This document shows, one piece after another, positions 33,755 to 44,900 of a DNA stretch of 64,000 nucleotides (position 1 is its first letter; the number at the start of each line of letters is the position of its first letter). The translations under genes were made by a program, and so were the position numbers. Origin of the DNA: Eublepharis macularius. Lineage: Eukaryota > Chordata > Lepidosauria > Squamata > Eublepharidae. Under the pieces are notes generated by a model. The model was not told the DNA's origin. It did not search any database and saw only the letters and a list, made by a program, of their open reading frames with translations. The DNA is taken from the NCBI RefSeq assembly GCF_028583425.1, contig NC_072791.1, forward strand, positions 43,469,368 to 43,533,367, given 5' to 3'.

Positions 33755-33965
33755 GGCTCAAATTCCCTGCCAAACATCTGATCCATGGGTTTAAGTGCCC
33801 TTTTCTGTGCTGCTGCAAAGGGGCATGGAAAGGGGCATTTAAACCCCCACCAGCTGGATCAGTTGCTTGGCGGGGAATCTCCCCACCAAACAGCTGATCC
33901 ATGGGTTTAAATGCCCCTTTCCCTGCTGCTGCAAAGTGGCACGGAAAGGGGCATTTAAACCTTTC
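33755..33965. repeat. Two palindromic modules related to 20.8-21.2 kb
   Basis: GGGTTTAAATGCCCCTTTCC is mirrored by GGAAAGGGGCATTTAAACC (33902-33962) and an earlier, less perfect pair occupies 33788-33845. AACAGCTGATCCATGGGTTT recurs. The modules share TTTAAA and GGGGCATTTAAAC words with the array at 20.8-21.2 kb. Confidence 0.65.
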
Positions 33966-34195
33966 GACCCAAAGCTTCCTGAAGCAATACGAATAGCAGA
34001 CCCAGCAACCCTTGCTCCATGCCCAGATGATGGTAAAACATTGTCAGGATCCCTAGCTGAACTGGCCTGGGAAAATTGCCACCTGACCCCAAGGTGGTGA
34101 TTGGCATTACCCTGGGCATGTAAGAAGGGGCCACAAGAACTAAGCACTGATGTGAACTAATGTAACCCTTCCTGTCCTCCCTCTCATGATCTGCC

Positions 34196-36030
34196 TAGGT
34201 TCACAGAATCTGCTTTGCTGTCAGATGGCCATCTAGCCTCTGCTTAAAAACCTCCAAAGGAGGAGAGTCCACCACCTCCCAAGGAAGCCTGTTCCACTGA
34301 GGGACTGTTCTTTTAGGAAGTTCTTCCTAATGTTTAGCTGAAAACTCTCTTGATTTAATTTCAACCTGTTGGTTCTGGTCCAACCTTCTGGGGCAACAGA
34401 AAACAACTCTGCATCATCCTCTATATGACAGCCCTTCAAGTACTTGAAGATGGTCATCATATCACTTCTCAGTCGTCTCCTCTCCTGGCTAAACATACCA
34501 AACTCCTTCAACCTTTCCTCATAGGATTTGGTCTCCAGACCTTTCACCATCTTTGTTGCCCTCCTCCGGACTTGCTCCAGCTTGTCTATATCCTTCTTAA
34601 GTTGTGGTGCCCAAAATTGAACACAGTACTCCAGGTGAGGTCTAACCAGAGCAGAGAGATACCATCACTTCTCGTGATCTGGACACTATACTTCTGTTGA
34701 TATAGCCTAAAATCACATTTGCCTTTTTAGCTACCACACCACATTGCCAACTCATGTTCAGTATATGGTCTACTAAGTCCCCTAAATCCTTTTCACACAT
34801 ACTTCTGCCAAGACAAGTCTCCCACATCCTATCATTATGCATTTGATTTTTCCTACCTAAATGCAGAACTTTACATTTATCCCTGTTGAATATTTATTTT
34901 ATTTGTTTTAGCCCAGTTTTCCAGCCTGTCAAGATCATCCTATCTTCAACCATATTTGCTACCCTTTCCAACTTAGTATCGTCTGCAAATTTAATAAGCA
35001 TTCCTTCTATTCCTTCATCCAAATCATTTAAAAAATATTGAACAGAACAGGTCCCAGGACTGATCCCCGAGGCACTCCACTTGTCACTGTTCTCCAAGAG
35101 GATGAGGAACCATTAACAAGCACTCTCTGGGTGCCATCTATCAACCAATTACAGATCTACCTAACAGTAATAGGATCCAAATCACATTTTACCAACTTGT
35201 CAACAAGGATATTATGGGAAGCCTTACTGAAATCAGGATAAACTATGTCTACAGCATTCTCCTGATCCAGCAACGTAGTAACTTTCTCAAAAAAGATACA
35301 AGGTTAGTCTGACATAACTTGTTTTTGAGAAACCCATGTTGGCTCTTAGTAATCACAGCCATCCTTTCTAAATGCTCAAGGACTGACTGATGATTTGTTT
35401 TAAAACTTTTCCAGGTATAGACGTCAAGAAGATGGGCCAGTAGTTACCTGGATCCTTTTCCCCCTTCTTGAAGATGAGGACAGCATTTGCCTGCCTCCTA
35501 TCTTCTGGCATCTCAAAATTGATGGACAGAGGCTCAGAAATTACATCCGCGAGTTCTTTTAGTACCCTTGGGTGCAATTCATCTGGCCCTGAGGATTTCG
35601 TTTCAATTAAAGAAACTAAGTGTTTATATACTGCCCCATTCCAATCCTAGGCTGTAGCTTCCTTCTTCCATCACGTGTTCTGTTATTGATATGTTGAGCA
35701 CCATCTCCCTCGCAGGAGAAGACTGAGGAAAAGTAGGAATTGAGCAGTTCTGCCCTTTCTTCATCACCTGTTACAATTTCACTTTCTGTCCCTGCAGTGG
35801 GCCTTCCATGTCCTTGCTCTCTTTCTTACTTTTAACATAAGCAAAGAACCCCTTTTTGAATCAATGAATGCAGTTCATCTGTCTTACTAACTCTAGGCAA
35901 AGTCCAAGCCATTTTTTCCTGTTTTCCTTTGGAACTCTTAGTCTTGCTTTGCTCCATTCCTTAGCAATGTCAAACTCTCACCCAAGACTTAATAGAGATC
36001 TGCTGCAGCAGCTGGGCAATTTTAGTTAAC
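34196..36030 (-). mobile_element. CR1 LINE, long antisense copy
   Basis: Minus-strand translation gives CR1 ORF2 RT pieces in order: [120 protein letters not shown] and FKYLKGCHIEDDAELFS. Many frameshifts and stops make it inactive. It covers most of the RT domain through to near the 3' end and lies between ISM2 and AHSA1. Boundaries approximate. Confidence 0.9.
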
Positions 36031-36161
36031 AATTACATTTCATGCAGCGATTTGTCATCCTGCCAAAAAGTAGAGGATTTACAGCTGGGGACTCGTGCAC
36101 TGGCAGAATAACGTTGCCATTTTTCTCTAGCCCTTTCCCCAAGGAGCTCAGAGTGCGCGCT

Positions 36162-36162
36162 T

Positions 36163-36217
<55 letters not shown>
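36162..36217. repeat. Compound microsatellite (TC)n(AC)n
   Basis: About ten TC repeats followed by about eighteen AC repeats, the same order and junction as at 30152-30217. Confidence 0.98.
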
Positions 36218-36219
<2 letters not shown>

Positions 36220-36225
36220 CTTCAA

Positions 36226-36360
36226 CAAGCATATGAGATAGGTTAGACTAACAGTGACTGGCCCAAGGTCATTGGTTGAGCTTCATGGCAGAGTGAGGAT
36301 TAGAACCTGGGCCTCCAGATCCTAATGTGATACTGACCTCTACACCTCAGAGGTGGCTCG
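36226..36360 (-). repeat. tRNA-derived SINE, antisense
   Basis: GTGACTGGCCCAAGGTCATT, GCTTCATGGCAGAGTGAGGA and TTAGAACCTGGGCCTCCAGA are the antisense SINE body with a degraded B box. The copy directly abuts the microsatellite. Confidence 0.7.
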
Positions 36361-36364
36361 TCCA

Positions 36365-38515
36365 GCTAACAACCGCAAGTTAATTTTCCGACCATTGGTC
36401 TTATATTTTCATCCTCATTTCAGTTCATACAGACCTTTGGCCAGAATGTAAACAAATAGTATATGCCCGCTGCTTTTCACATCTAGAAAATTGCATTTTC
36501 TCACAAAGCCAAGAGTTCATTGTATTAAGGAGTGCTGCCATCCTGTGGGCAACTGTATACAGAGCTTGCCCGAAACTAATCGGCATCTGCCTGCAAGACT
36601 GAAACTTGACAGATTAAACAGGTATTTATGCTCTTAAGTGAAATTATAATTTAGCTACTTCAGTTTCTGGTAGCAAGAGCAGAGACTGTGGTGTGATATT
36701 TCAGAGTCGACTATCTGTGGAATGAGATTCTATAGGTGACAGCTTGTTTTTATCAGATTCACGATTTCCTATACAGGTGTTTCAATAGGTTAGCTTGTTC
36801 CCTGTATGGAAGCCAGTTTATTGTACATGTTCCTTTCTCCCACAGCAGCATCCTCTGAAATGCAAATGTTGATGCTGAGGGTCGGGGCCTGCATGGGCAA
36901 AACCCAAACAATATTGGTGGCTGCAGTGAGAAAGGAAAGGGAAGCCAAATCCCTTCCCCACTCATTTTGGCAGTGGAGCCCATTTCTAGCATTGGTTAGC
37001 ATTGCTGCCAGAACAGCCAGGAGGTGTTATTTTTTCCTTATTACCCAACCTCACTGTAGGTTTTTGTCTACACAGGTTCCCCAGTATTTGCTTTTCATGG
37101 GTTAAAAGGAGCTGGCATCGAGAACACAGGGAAAGATTTGTTTTTGCCAGCATCTTGCATTCACATATTGTAGGATCTCTCTCTGTTCTGACAGATTAAG
37201 ACAGGGAGCCCCATTGTGGGGAAAAGTTAGAAAGACGATTGCTGCAAACCACAGCAAAGTAGTCAGAAGCATTTCATCATGTAAAGGGTATAGACAGAAG
37301 ATTTGGAAATCTACGTGGCTGGGAGCACAGAATATAGAGCATTTATTACAGAATCCAATGCCACTGGGCCATACATTCTAGTAGGGGTGGGTGGGACATC
37401 TTCAATTAACACAAACATCAGCCCCTCCTTCCTCTTACAGACTTCCTTCCTCACCTTTCTGTTCCTCACAAGGAATGAAGTACATTTCTAACTCAATACC
37501 CCACCATGTAATGGAAATTGCCTGAATAATGCAAATTAGGCACTTTCATTGTGCTTGCCCAATTTGAGTTTTGTGACTTCCAGATATGTTGGCAATGAAT
37601 TCCTCTCTCCCTAAGGCGATGTGATGGGGAATGTGCAAACTGCCCAGAGATGATATTAGGAAATTAAATTACCCAGGCAAATGTTCAATCACTGTTGGAT
37701 TGCAACCACTGCCACATAGACTCTCTCATTCAATCTGCAGTGGACAAGGTATGGCAGAAGCTACAGGCCTCAAAAAACCTTGAACTGCGCTGATCTGAAA
37801 AACACTGAGAACTGCAGCTAGTACATGCAGTAAAGATTTTCATCCTAAACCCTTCATTTTCCTTCTTGCTGTTCAGAGCCAAAATATAATTTATGCAACA
37901 AAAATAAGGTCACTGTCAATAGGCATATAATTTATGTAACAGAAATAAGGTCAATAGGTATGGCTCTTCTAAAAGCACAACTCTACTAACAAGAGTATGT
38001 TTGCTACACTACATCAAGTTTACTAGCAAACTTCTGAAAATCCGGAGTAAAAAAAATTACCTTCAACTGCCTCCGTGTCAGAGCATACGTTGGCATGCAG
38101 AAGGGCCCAGGTTTAATTCCTAGCATCTCCAATGGAAACGTAGTAGGTGGTGTTAAAGCTCTCTACCCAAAACCAGCACAACAAGCAAAGACAGGGTAAA
38201 AGCTTCCTCCCTGCTGTGATAGTTTTATATTCGCATGAAGCTGCATGCAAAGACATATTCAGAATGGGAATCTATTACCTGCAGTATGGGTACATCTCAT
38301 TCTACGGCCTCAATATTCTACCCACCTCAGCATGCATAAAGCAGGCCTCTCCAAGTGTTCAGGAGAGTTACAGTAGACGCTTGCCTTCCCAGATGCTTTG
38401 CTATGAATTTCCAACTATCTTTCTAAAGAGGTTTAACCATTTGTTCCCTGGTTTAAAAAAATATGGCAGTCCCTACACACAGATACAAGAGCCAGTACCA
38501 CATGTTTAAGTTATC
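36365..38515. other. Intergenic region between ISM2 and AHSA1 3' ends
   Basis: No exon seen. Two imperfect tandem units of about 40 bp with ATAATTTATG and AAATAAGGTCA lie at about 37886-37955. A truncated tRNA-SINE head (TGTCAGAGCATACGTTGGCATGC, then CCCAGGTTTAATTCC) lies at about 38075-38125. Both neighbouring genes point towards this interval (convergent). Confidence 0.5.
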
Positions 38516-38521
38516 TTTATT
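38516..38521 (-). terminator. AHSA1: AHSA1 poly(A) signal
   Basis: On the minus strand GCTAAATAAAGATAA contains AATAAA 232 bp downstream of the AHSA1 stop, giving a short 3' UTR. Confidence 0.75.
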
Positions 38522-38752
38522 TAGCAATATGAATGTATGTACATTTATGAGAATCCACCTTGGAATCCCCTGCAGCAGGAGACATGCACAAGCAGTGAAG
38601 GACTGGACTCTGAGCTGCTTCGTGGCCTTCACTAGCCATCCTGTCATCCTGCTCATCACAACAGCGAAACAGAGGATAGAAAGGGACAGACAAGAAGCCA
38701 ATCAGTTCACACGGCAGAATCTTCAGGTGGAGACTCTCCGCAGTATCCAATG

Positions 38753-38925
38753 TTAAAACAAGCGGGCTCCATAGCCAAACGTCTGTTTAATACTCTCAAA
38801 ATAATACCGTTGCCAGCCCTCCCTTGTTCTCTCCTCTTCACTGGCTGGGATGCCTTTCCCTTCCAGACAGACTTCCGTTTCACCACCTTTATCACTGAAG
38901 GTCAAGTTAATGATTGCAAAATGCC
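38753..38925 (-). CDS. AHSA1: AHSA1 exon 9 (last coding)
   Basis: Encodes HFAIINLTFSDKGGETEVCL, EGKGIPASEEERTREGWQRY and YFESIKQTFGYGARLF then TAA at 38755-38753. The end is nearly identical to human. Confidence 0.97.
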
Positions 38926-41900
38926 CTAGAAAAGCCAGAATAAACTGTCAGATCAGTAACATGGTACTGGTTTCGTCAAGGGCAGAACTGATGCTACCCA
39001 CTCTGCCTTATGAACTAGTTTGTTAGTGGCAAGTAGTAATTATAAAATTGGCTTTAAAATTATAAAATTGGCTCTGTAATATTTGATTGTCTTTTGTATG
39101 TTCTGTACATTGTAAGCCACTTTGGGCCTGTATTGTATGGAAAAAGCAAGGTAAAAGTTTCCTAAACAGATAAATAAACAAACCAAAAGAAGAGCAATGA
39201 GACAAGTCAACTTCTTTCCTTACATAGCAGGAGAATTCTACTCTTCATCACCATGAACTCAGCAAAGCAGCTGGAAAAAAAACCCTCAATTCTTCACTAA
39301 CTTTCACCTTAAGCATTCATTATCCTCTCAGGAAGTCAGAAGAGATTACTAGTACTGAATATGGATGATAATCATTTCCCCTCACATTAAGGGAACACAC
39401 AGTACAAGATAATGGCTTGCAGATCAGCTGAGAAGCCTTGTACTTCCTACTATCTTATTCAAGAGTAGATAGCCTAAGACAGCCAGATGTGCAGCTAAAA
39501 CCAAGATGGCTTCTTGTTGTACACAAGTGAATTACTTACCCTCGGGCCATGACTTAAATCTCCATTTCATAGCAATCTGTTTCTCAGGAACCTGAAAAAG
39601 TAGGAAAGTTATCTATTTACCAGGCAGATTCCCGCTTTGCACACTAAAGAGAAGGACAGAAATCATACTGGAAAATGCTTGGGATATTACTATTTAGATA
39701 AAAGTAACACAAATACATGCTCCTGTTTTAGGAAATATAAGTAAAAGCATGAGATGCTCACCAGCTGCTTTTACTTGAAACTACAATAAGAAGCTAATCT
39801 ATGATCCTATGTGGAGTTACTCCAGACTAGGCTCACAAATTTCACTTGACACTAGTTTTCTCCTATAACAAATCACCAAGGATTGTTGGATCTTAATGCA
39901 GTTCCATTTACACAACACACTGCACAATAGCCACTTAAAAATCAAGCTTTTGTATTTCATTTTCAATTAGAGGAAGAGAAAGGCAAAAGGGGGGTGGGGG
40001 GACAAGATCTAAGACTGAAGAGAAAAGCCAATATGGCAATATTAGAATGTAGCAGAGCATGCCTGTTACTAGACTGCTCTCCCTGAAAGCAGGAACAGAA
40101 CTAAGGAGAGGGTGTCCCGTGCATCAGACAGGAAGAAGAAGAACAAACGGTTCATGAGGCAGATGGGAAGGCACTTCAGGCAATACACAAACCAACTGCT
40201 GTTGGTACTCACCAGTTCAGTGAACTCGCCAGTCACACTGCCATCGAGTAGCTGGAATTTTCCTCCTTTATCAGCCTCTATGACAGCAGGCGAGTGAGTA
40301 AAAGCCTGCACCATCTGCAATAAAAAATGAGCTAATCAGCCTAGTATCAAGGTGAGTCCTTGCACTACGTAAATCATGACTTCCAGCTCATTAGCTGAAC
40401 CAACAGCTCCAATTACTGGGATAGCTGTTTTGATTCCAGTGTTCCAGAATGCTGACCTTCATTCCTGCGTCCCATTAGAGACTCTGGAGAAGACAGCTGC
40501 CATTTCAAGGACGGACAAAGCAAAGGATGCACCTTCTAAACCATCAGCTCTGAGGAGAAATTACTTGTGGCAGACAACTATAGGAATACATATGACCCTT
40601 CCACAGTATGCAGTGGATCAATATTCATTGATATTCTTGGAAGGTGTGGAGTCGGTTTCGTTTTCTCAGCCATGCCGGACGCTCCTCTCGGCTGGTCCGG
40701 GAGGAAACGACCGGGCACCCTGACCGGGCGGCTGATCTGCAAGGATTAGCCCCCAGGACTCCCAGGGAGGGAGCCAGGGTCCGGGACGCGGCGGGAAGAA
40801 CTCCCCGAAATCAATGCGGGGAGGGAATTGCCCGTTTGTCCCTATGGAGGCCGGCAGATGTGCGCAGCGCCTCGAGTGCCGCCGGGCAACGAGAAACGGC
40901 AAGTAAAAGAAACAGGCGGAAGCCTGTAAACAAGCGAATCCCTTCTGTTCTACAAGCGTTTGTGAAGGAGAGGTTGATCTGAAGAAGACTCGCTCTTCCC
41001 CTTCGTGGAGTTCCGGAATTTTGTTGCCCCCCCCCCCCAAAATGGCAGCAAAGAAGCAAAGTCCCGCTCTCGGTAAGTCAATCTCGGCCACCTTGCAGAA
41101 AGGGGAGTCGCTCGAAAAATTGGTGCGCAGGGCGGTGGTGGAAGCTATAAAACCCTTTGTTGACAAGCTGAACGAAACTGATCAAAGGGTGGGCTTAATT
41201 GAAAGCGAGGTGAAAACCATTAAGGCAGCAGCGGGGGGGGGCAGAAAAGTCTGCTCTGGAAAGTGCGTCACTTGTGAAGGCTACAAAAAAGGAGTTGAAG
41301 TTGGTGGAGAACCAACTGATCGGGCTACAAGTGGAACGAACGCAGACAATTTTGCGTCTCCAAAACGTGAAAGAGGAGGAAAATGAGGATCTGTGGGATT
41401 TGGTCTCGGAACTACTGGCGACACCCGCGAGGACGACTAAAGAAGAGGTTAAAAGCGCCATTTTGGAGGTCCGTCGGGCTTCTTCAAAATATGCAACAAA
41501 GCGACAGTTGCCTCGTGAGATCATTATTGACTTTTCAACTAAAAAGATTAGGGACACCATCCTATATAACTCATACAATGCGGATTTGGACTTTATGGGT
41601 TTGAAAGTCAAGATTTTGAAGGACGTTCCATTTCTAGTCCGGAAACGGCGTTTTAAATATAAAAAGTTTGCAGCTCTTCTGAGGGACCATGGAATAAAGT
41701 ACAAATGGTTATTCCCGGAAGGAATATGGTTCAGATATAAAGATCAGGCCTATAAGATATTATCAGAAGATCAACTAAAGGATTTTGAGAATAAAAACCC
41801 AGAATTCTGCTGCACCAAGAACGAAGAAAAGGAGGAGCCGGAGGGGGGGGGGGAAGAGGAGAGCATTGCAACAGCAGTTGCACAGAGAGAATTGCGTCCG

Positions 41901-44900
41901 GGACCCAGAAGGGGGAGGAAAGTTTAATCAGAATTTGAAATGTTTATTCTCTGTATGATTAACCACTCCATCATTATTCTATGGAGCTATTTTTGTATTA
42001 TGACAGTATGAAGGGAAACATTGAAGTGTAGTGTTTAGTGTTTGTAGTTCATTCCCCCCCCCCTTTTTCTTTTTCCACTCCCCTTTGTCCCTTCCCTCTT
42101 CCCTTTCCTTGTGATAGTCTGGTGTAGTGTTTTGTAGTTATGAAAAATAAAAAAATTTATAAAAAAAAAAAAGATATTCTTGGAAGGTGTGATGTTATCT
42201 GGATTGTACGGAAGTGTAATAGTGACTACTTAAGTGAAGGCACAAATGGGACGAGGGATGGTTTGAGGGACTGATTGAGTAAGCCAGTAAGTATGGGAGA
42301 AATAGTAATTTGCATGTGGAGTATTGAAGGTTGCAAAAATTAGCACTAAGTGAAGAGTATGAAGAGTCTATGTTGGTGTGCATAGAGAGTCTGCCAGAAT
42401 GTTTCTGTCAACCTGGTATATTTAATAACTGCCACACTTTATTCTTGTTATGTAAATCGGCCAAATAACATTTGGTTCAATCATAAAGTTTCCTCAGAAT
42501 TACTGAATCAAATATAAGGAAGGTGGCAACAGTTTTAACCGTCAAAGGTTTAAAGAGCCAGAAACCAAAGAGTACACAGCCAGAGTATGGCAGAGCTGGT
42601 GGTGGTGGAGGTGGTGGGGAGACTGTGGAATACAAAAGCATCCTTAGGATAGATAAACACCCTGAAGCGCCTATAACTGAGGTCCAGGAAGGCGAGATTC
42701 AGACAATGACTAAAGGGAGGGGGGAGGTTTATTGCATTCAGTATTCCGTAAGTGACAGGCTATGCAGCAGCAGGTGATGATCAGGGGGGTAGGAACATTC
42801 TGAAATTAGGAAGGGGTTCTGTCACAGGTGGTAGGGAAGGAAAGAAATCCTTCTCCTGAGCTATGAAAGGGAAGATTTTACTACATGGGGCTAATCTACT
42901 CCTGCTGCAGAAAGCAGGCTGCCAGTTTCTCTGTGTCTAGGACAGTAAAAGGGGCATTGAAGACACACATGGAAGAAATGGTCTCCTGCAGCTAGGAGAT
43001 ACTTCTTGCTAAATCTGTTCTGAGAAGATGCCAAAAGTGCTGAGCAAAGATTGTTGCACCACAAGATACACATTAGCTGACTTACCTCCTGCATAATGAA
43101 TACTCTGTATAGCTCATCTGGGGATGTTAAGAAGACTTCTTTTAAACTTATCTTACAGGTAGGAATCTTGACTCCTACAGATTTAGATTTAAGTGCATTG
43201 CCACTGCCAGCAGCAGGTTCAGAGGCCTAGAGAAACATCAAAATGCATCTTAATTGCCATAGCACTGTCACAATGCAGTACCCCCCATTTAGGGGCCAGC
43301 TACAAATCCTCCATTTGCAGGCAGGTGCCACATTCCCTGCAGCTACCATGAGAGCAAGACAGAAACTTACAGCCACAGTTTCTCCTCACCCTACCATTCA
43401 CCAATTCTCAAGACAATTACAATGGCACGCAAGCTTCTGCAGTTTGAGATGTCTGCATTAGTTACGCTACTTAAAGAAACTGGATTAATCTCTAATCACA
43501 CACATGCCTAGAAACACTGTTTACTGCTCAGTGGTACTTCATGTGCTGTTTTGCTCAGGTGCAACCACAGAGTGTTTTACATGTTCATATAAAAAATTTA
43601 ACATCATGAACACATTTGTAAATGCATGTATTAGACTGGTGTGCAAGCCAAAAGGCTGAGACTGGTAGGTCTGCTGCCACACAGGTGGGTGTGAAGTAGC
43701 TGTTTGTTTTATTACTTCAAAGAAAGGTAATGTTATACTGTAAAACATATTTATTCAGGCTTTCAAATTCAACTTATCTTTAAATAAGGGCCTGTATCCA
43801 ATCATATAGCTCCAAAAATAGAAGTGCCCTCAGGTTTTCTTAAAAGATGACAACAGTGTCTGATTCCCTCCTTCTGCTGCAGCTTGTTCAGCCTCCCTCC
43901 GCCCAACCCATTTTGTTCCAGAGGGATCCACTGACAATCTATACCACAGAGGCAATCTGTGGTGGGGGGGAAGGGGAATTGGTGAAAATTGCCAGCCCCT
44001 CTTTAAGAAACCCCGTAAGATTTCAGAATGCGGTGGGAAATAAGTCCATATGCATCCAGAAACTGGTTTGCTAACCTTGTGTTCATCAGGTTTACGCACA
44101 GGAAGAGGGGTTGGCTCTGACTGTTCTCCATTCACTGTGGGCAAGATCATGCCTTGGGTGAATTCTGAAAAGACATGGAAATCTGACTTAGATTCTTTGT
44201 GTGGAATAGTAAGATCTTAATTAATCCATGTTTCTTTTATAAGCACCGTTGCTACTGTACATCACTAGGAAAGCAGGACTTCATGAAAACCAAGATAAAT
44301 ATAAAGCAGGAATTCATGAAAACTGGGATTAGAATAAAAATTGCCAAGTGATTATATACTAAAATGAGATGAGAAAGCTATCTCCAGGGCATAACACCAT
44401 TTCAGGTTTGTAATCTGAAGAATTATCCAACACCAGAAGAGAGCACTGAGATAGTTCTGTTGCTCCAGGGCAGGTAAGGCATGAACTAGAGGACCTGCTA
44501 CCCCCCAGAAGCAGAATAGGTTACTTGATCTGCATATGCAACTCACCCTTCAACACAGTCTATATGTTCAAACCATGCAGTCTGACACAGATTGCATTCA
44601 TAGAGTTAAATCAACCTAAATTCCTTAAGAATTTGACATAAAACTTTATGACTCTTCCAAGTTAGACATGCAGACAATTCTGTATTGTCAATAAAGACAA
44701 AGTTAGATCCCCTAATGAGAAGAAATAACTACTCCCAAAGGATAATAGCACTAGCAAACAGGGCGAGATGGGCGATAAATGTTCAGCCCTTACCCCTGAA
44801 TGGAGTCTGACCCATAACTAGTCCTAAAGAGAAGTGCTCATGAACAGGCACATCCTCTTCCCACACTCGTAAGGCAGCAGTAGCAGCACTCCTTACAGGA

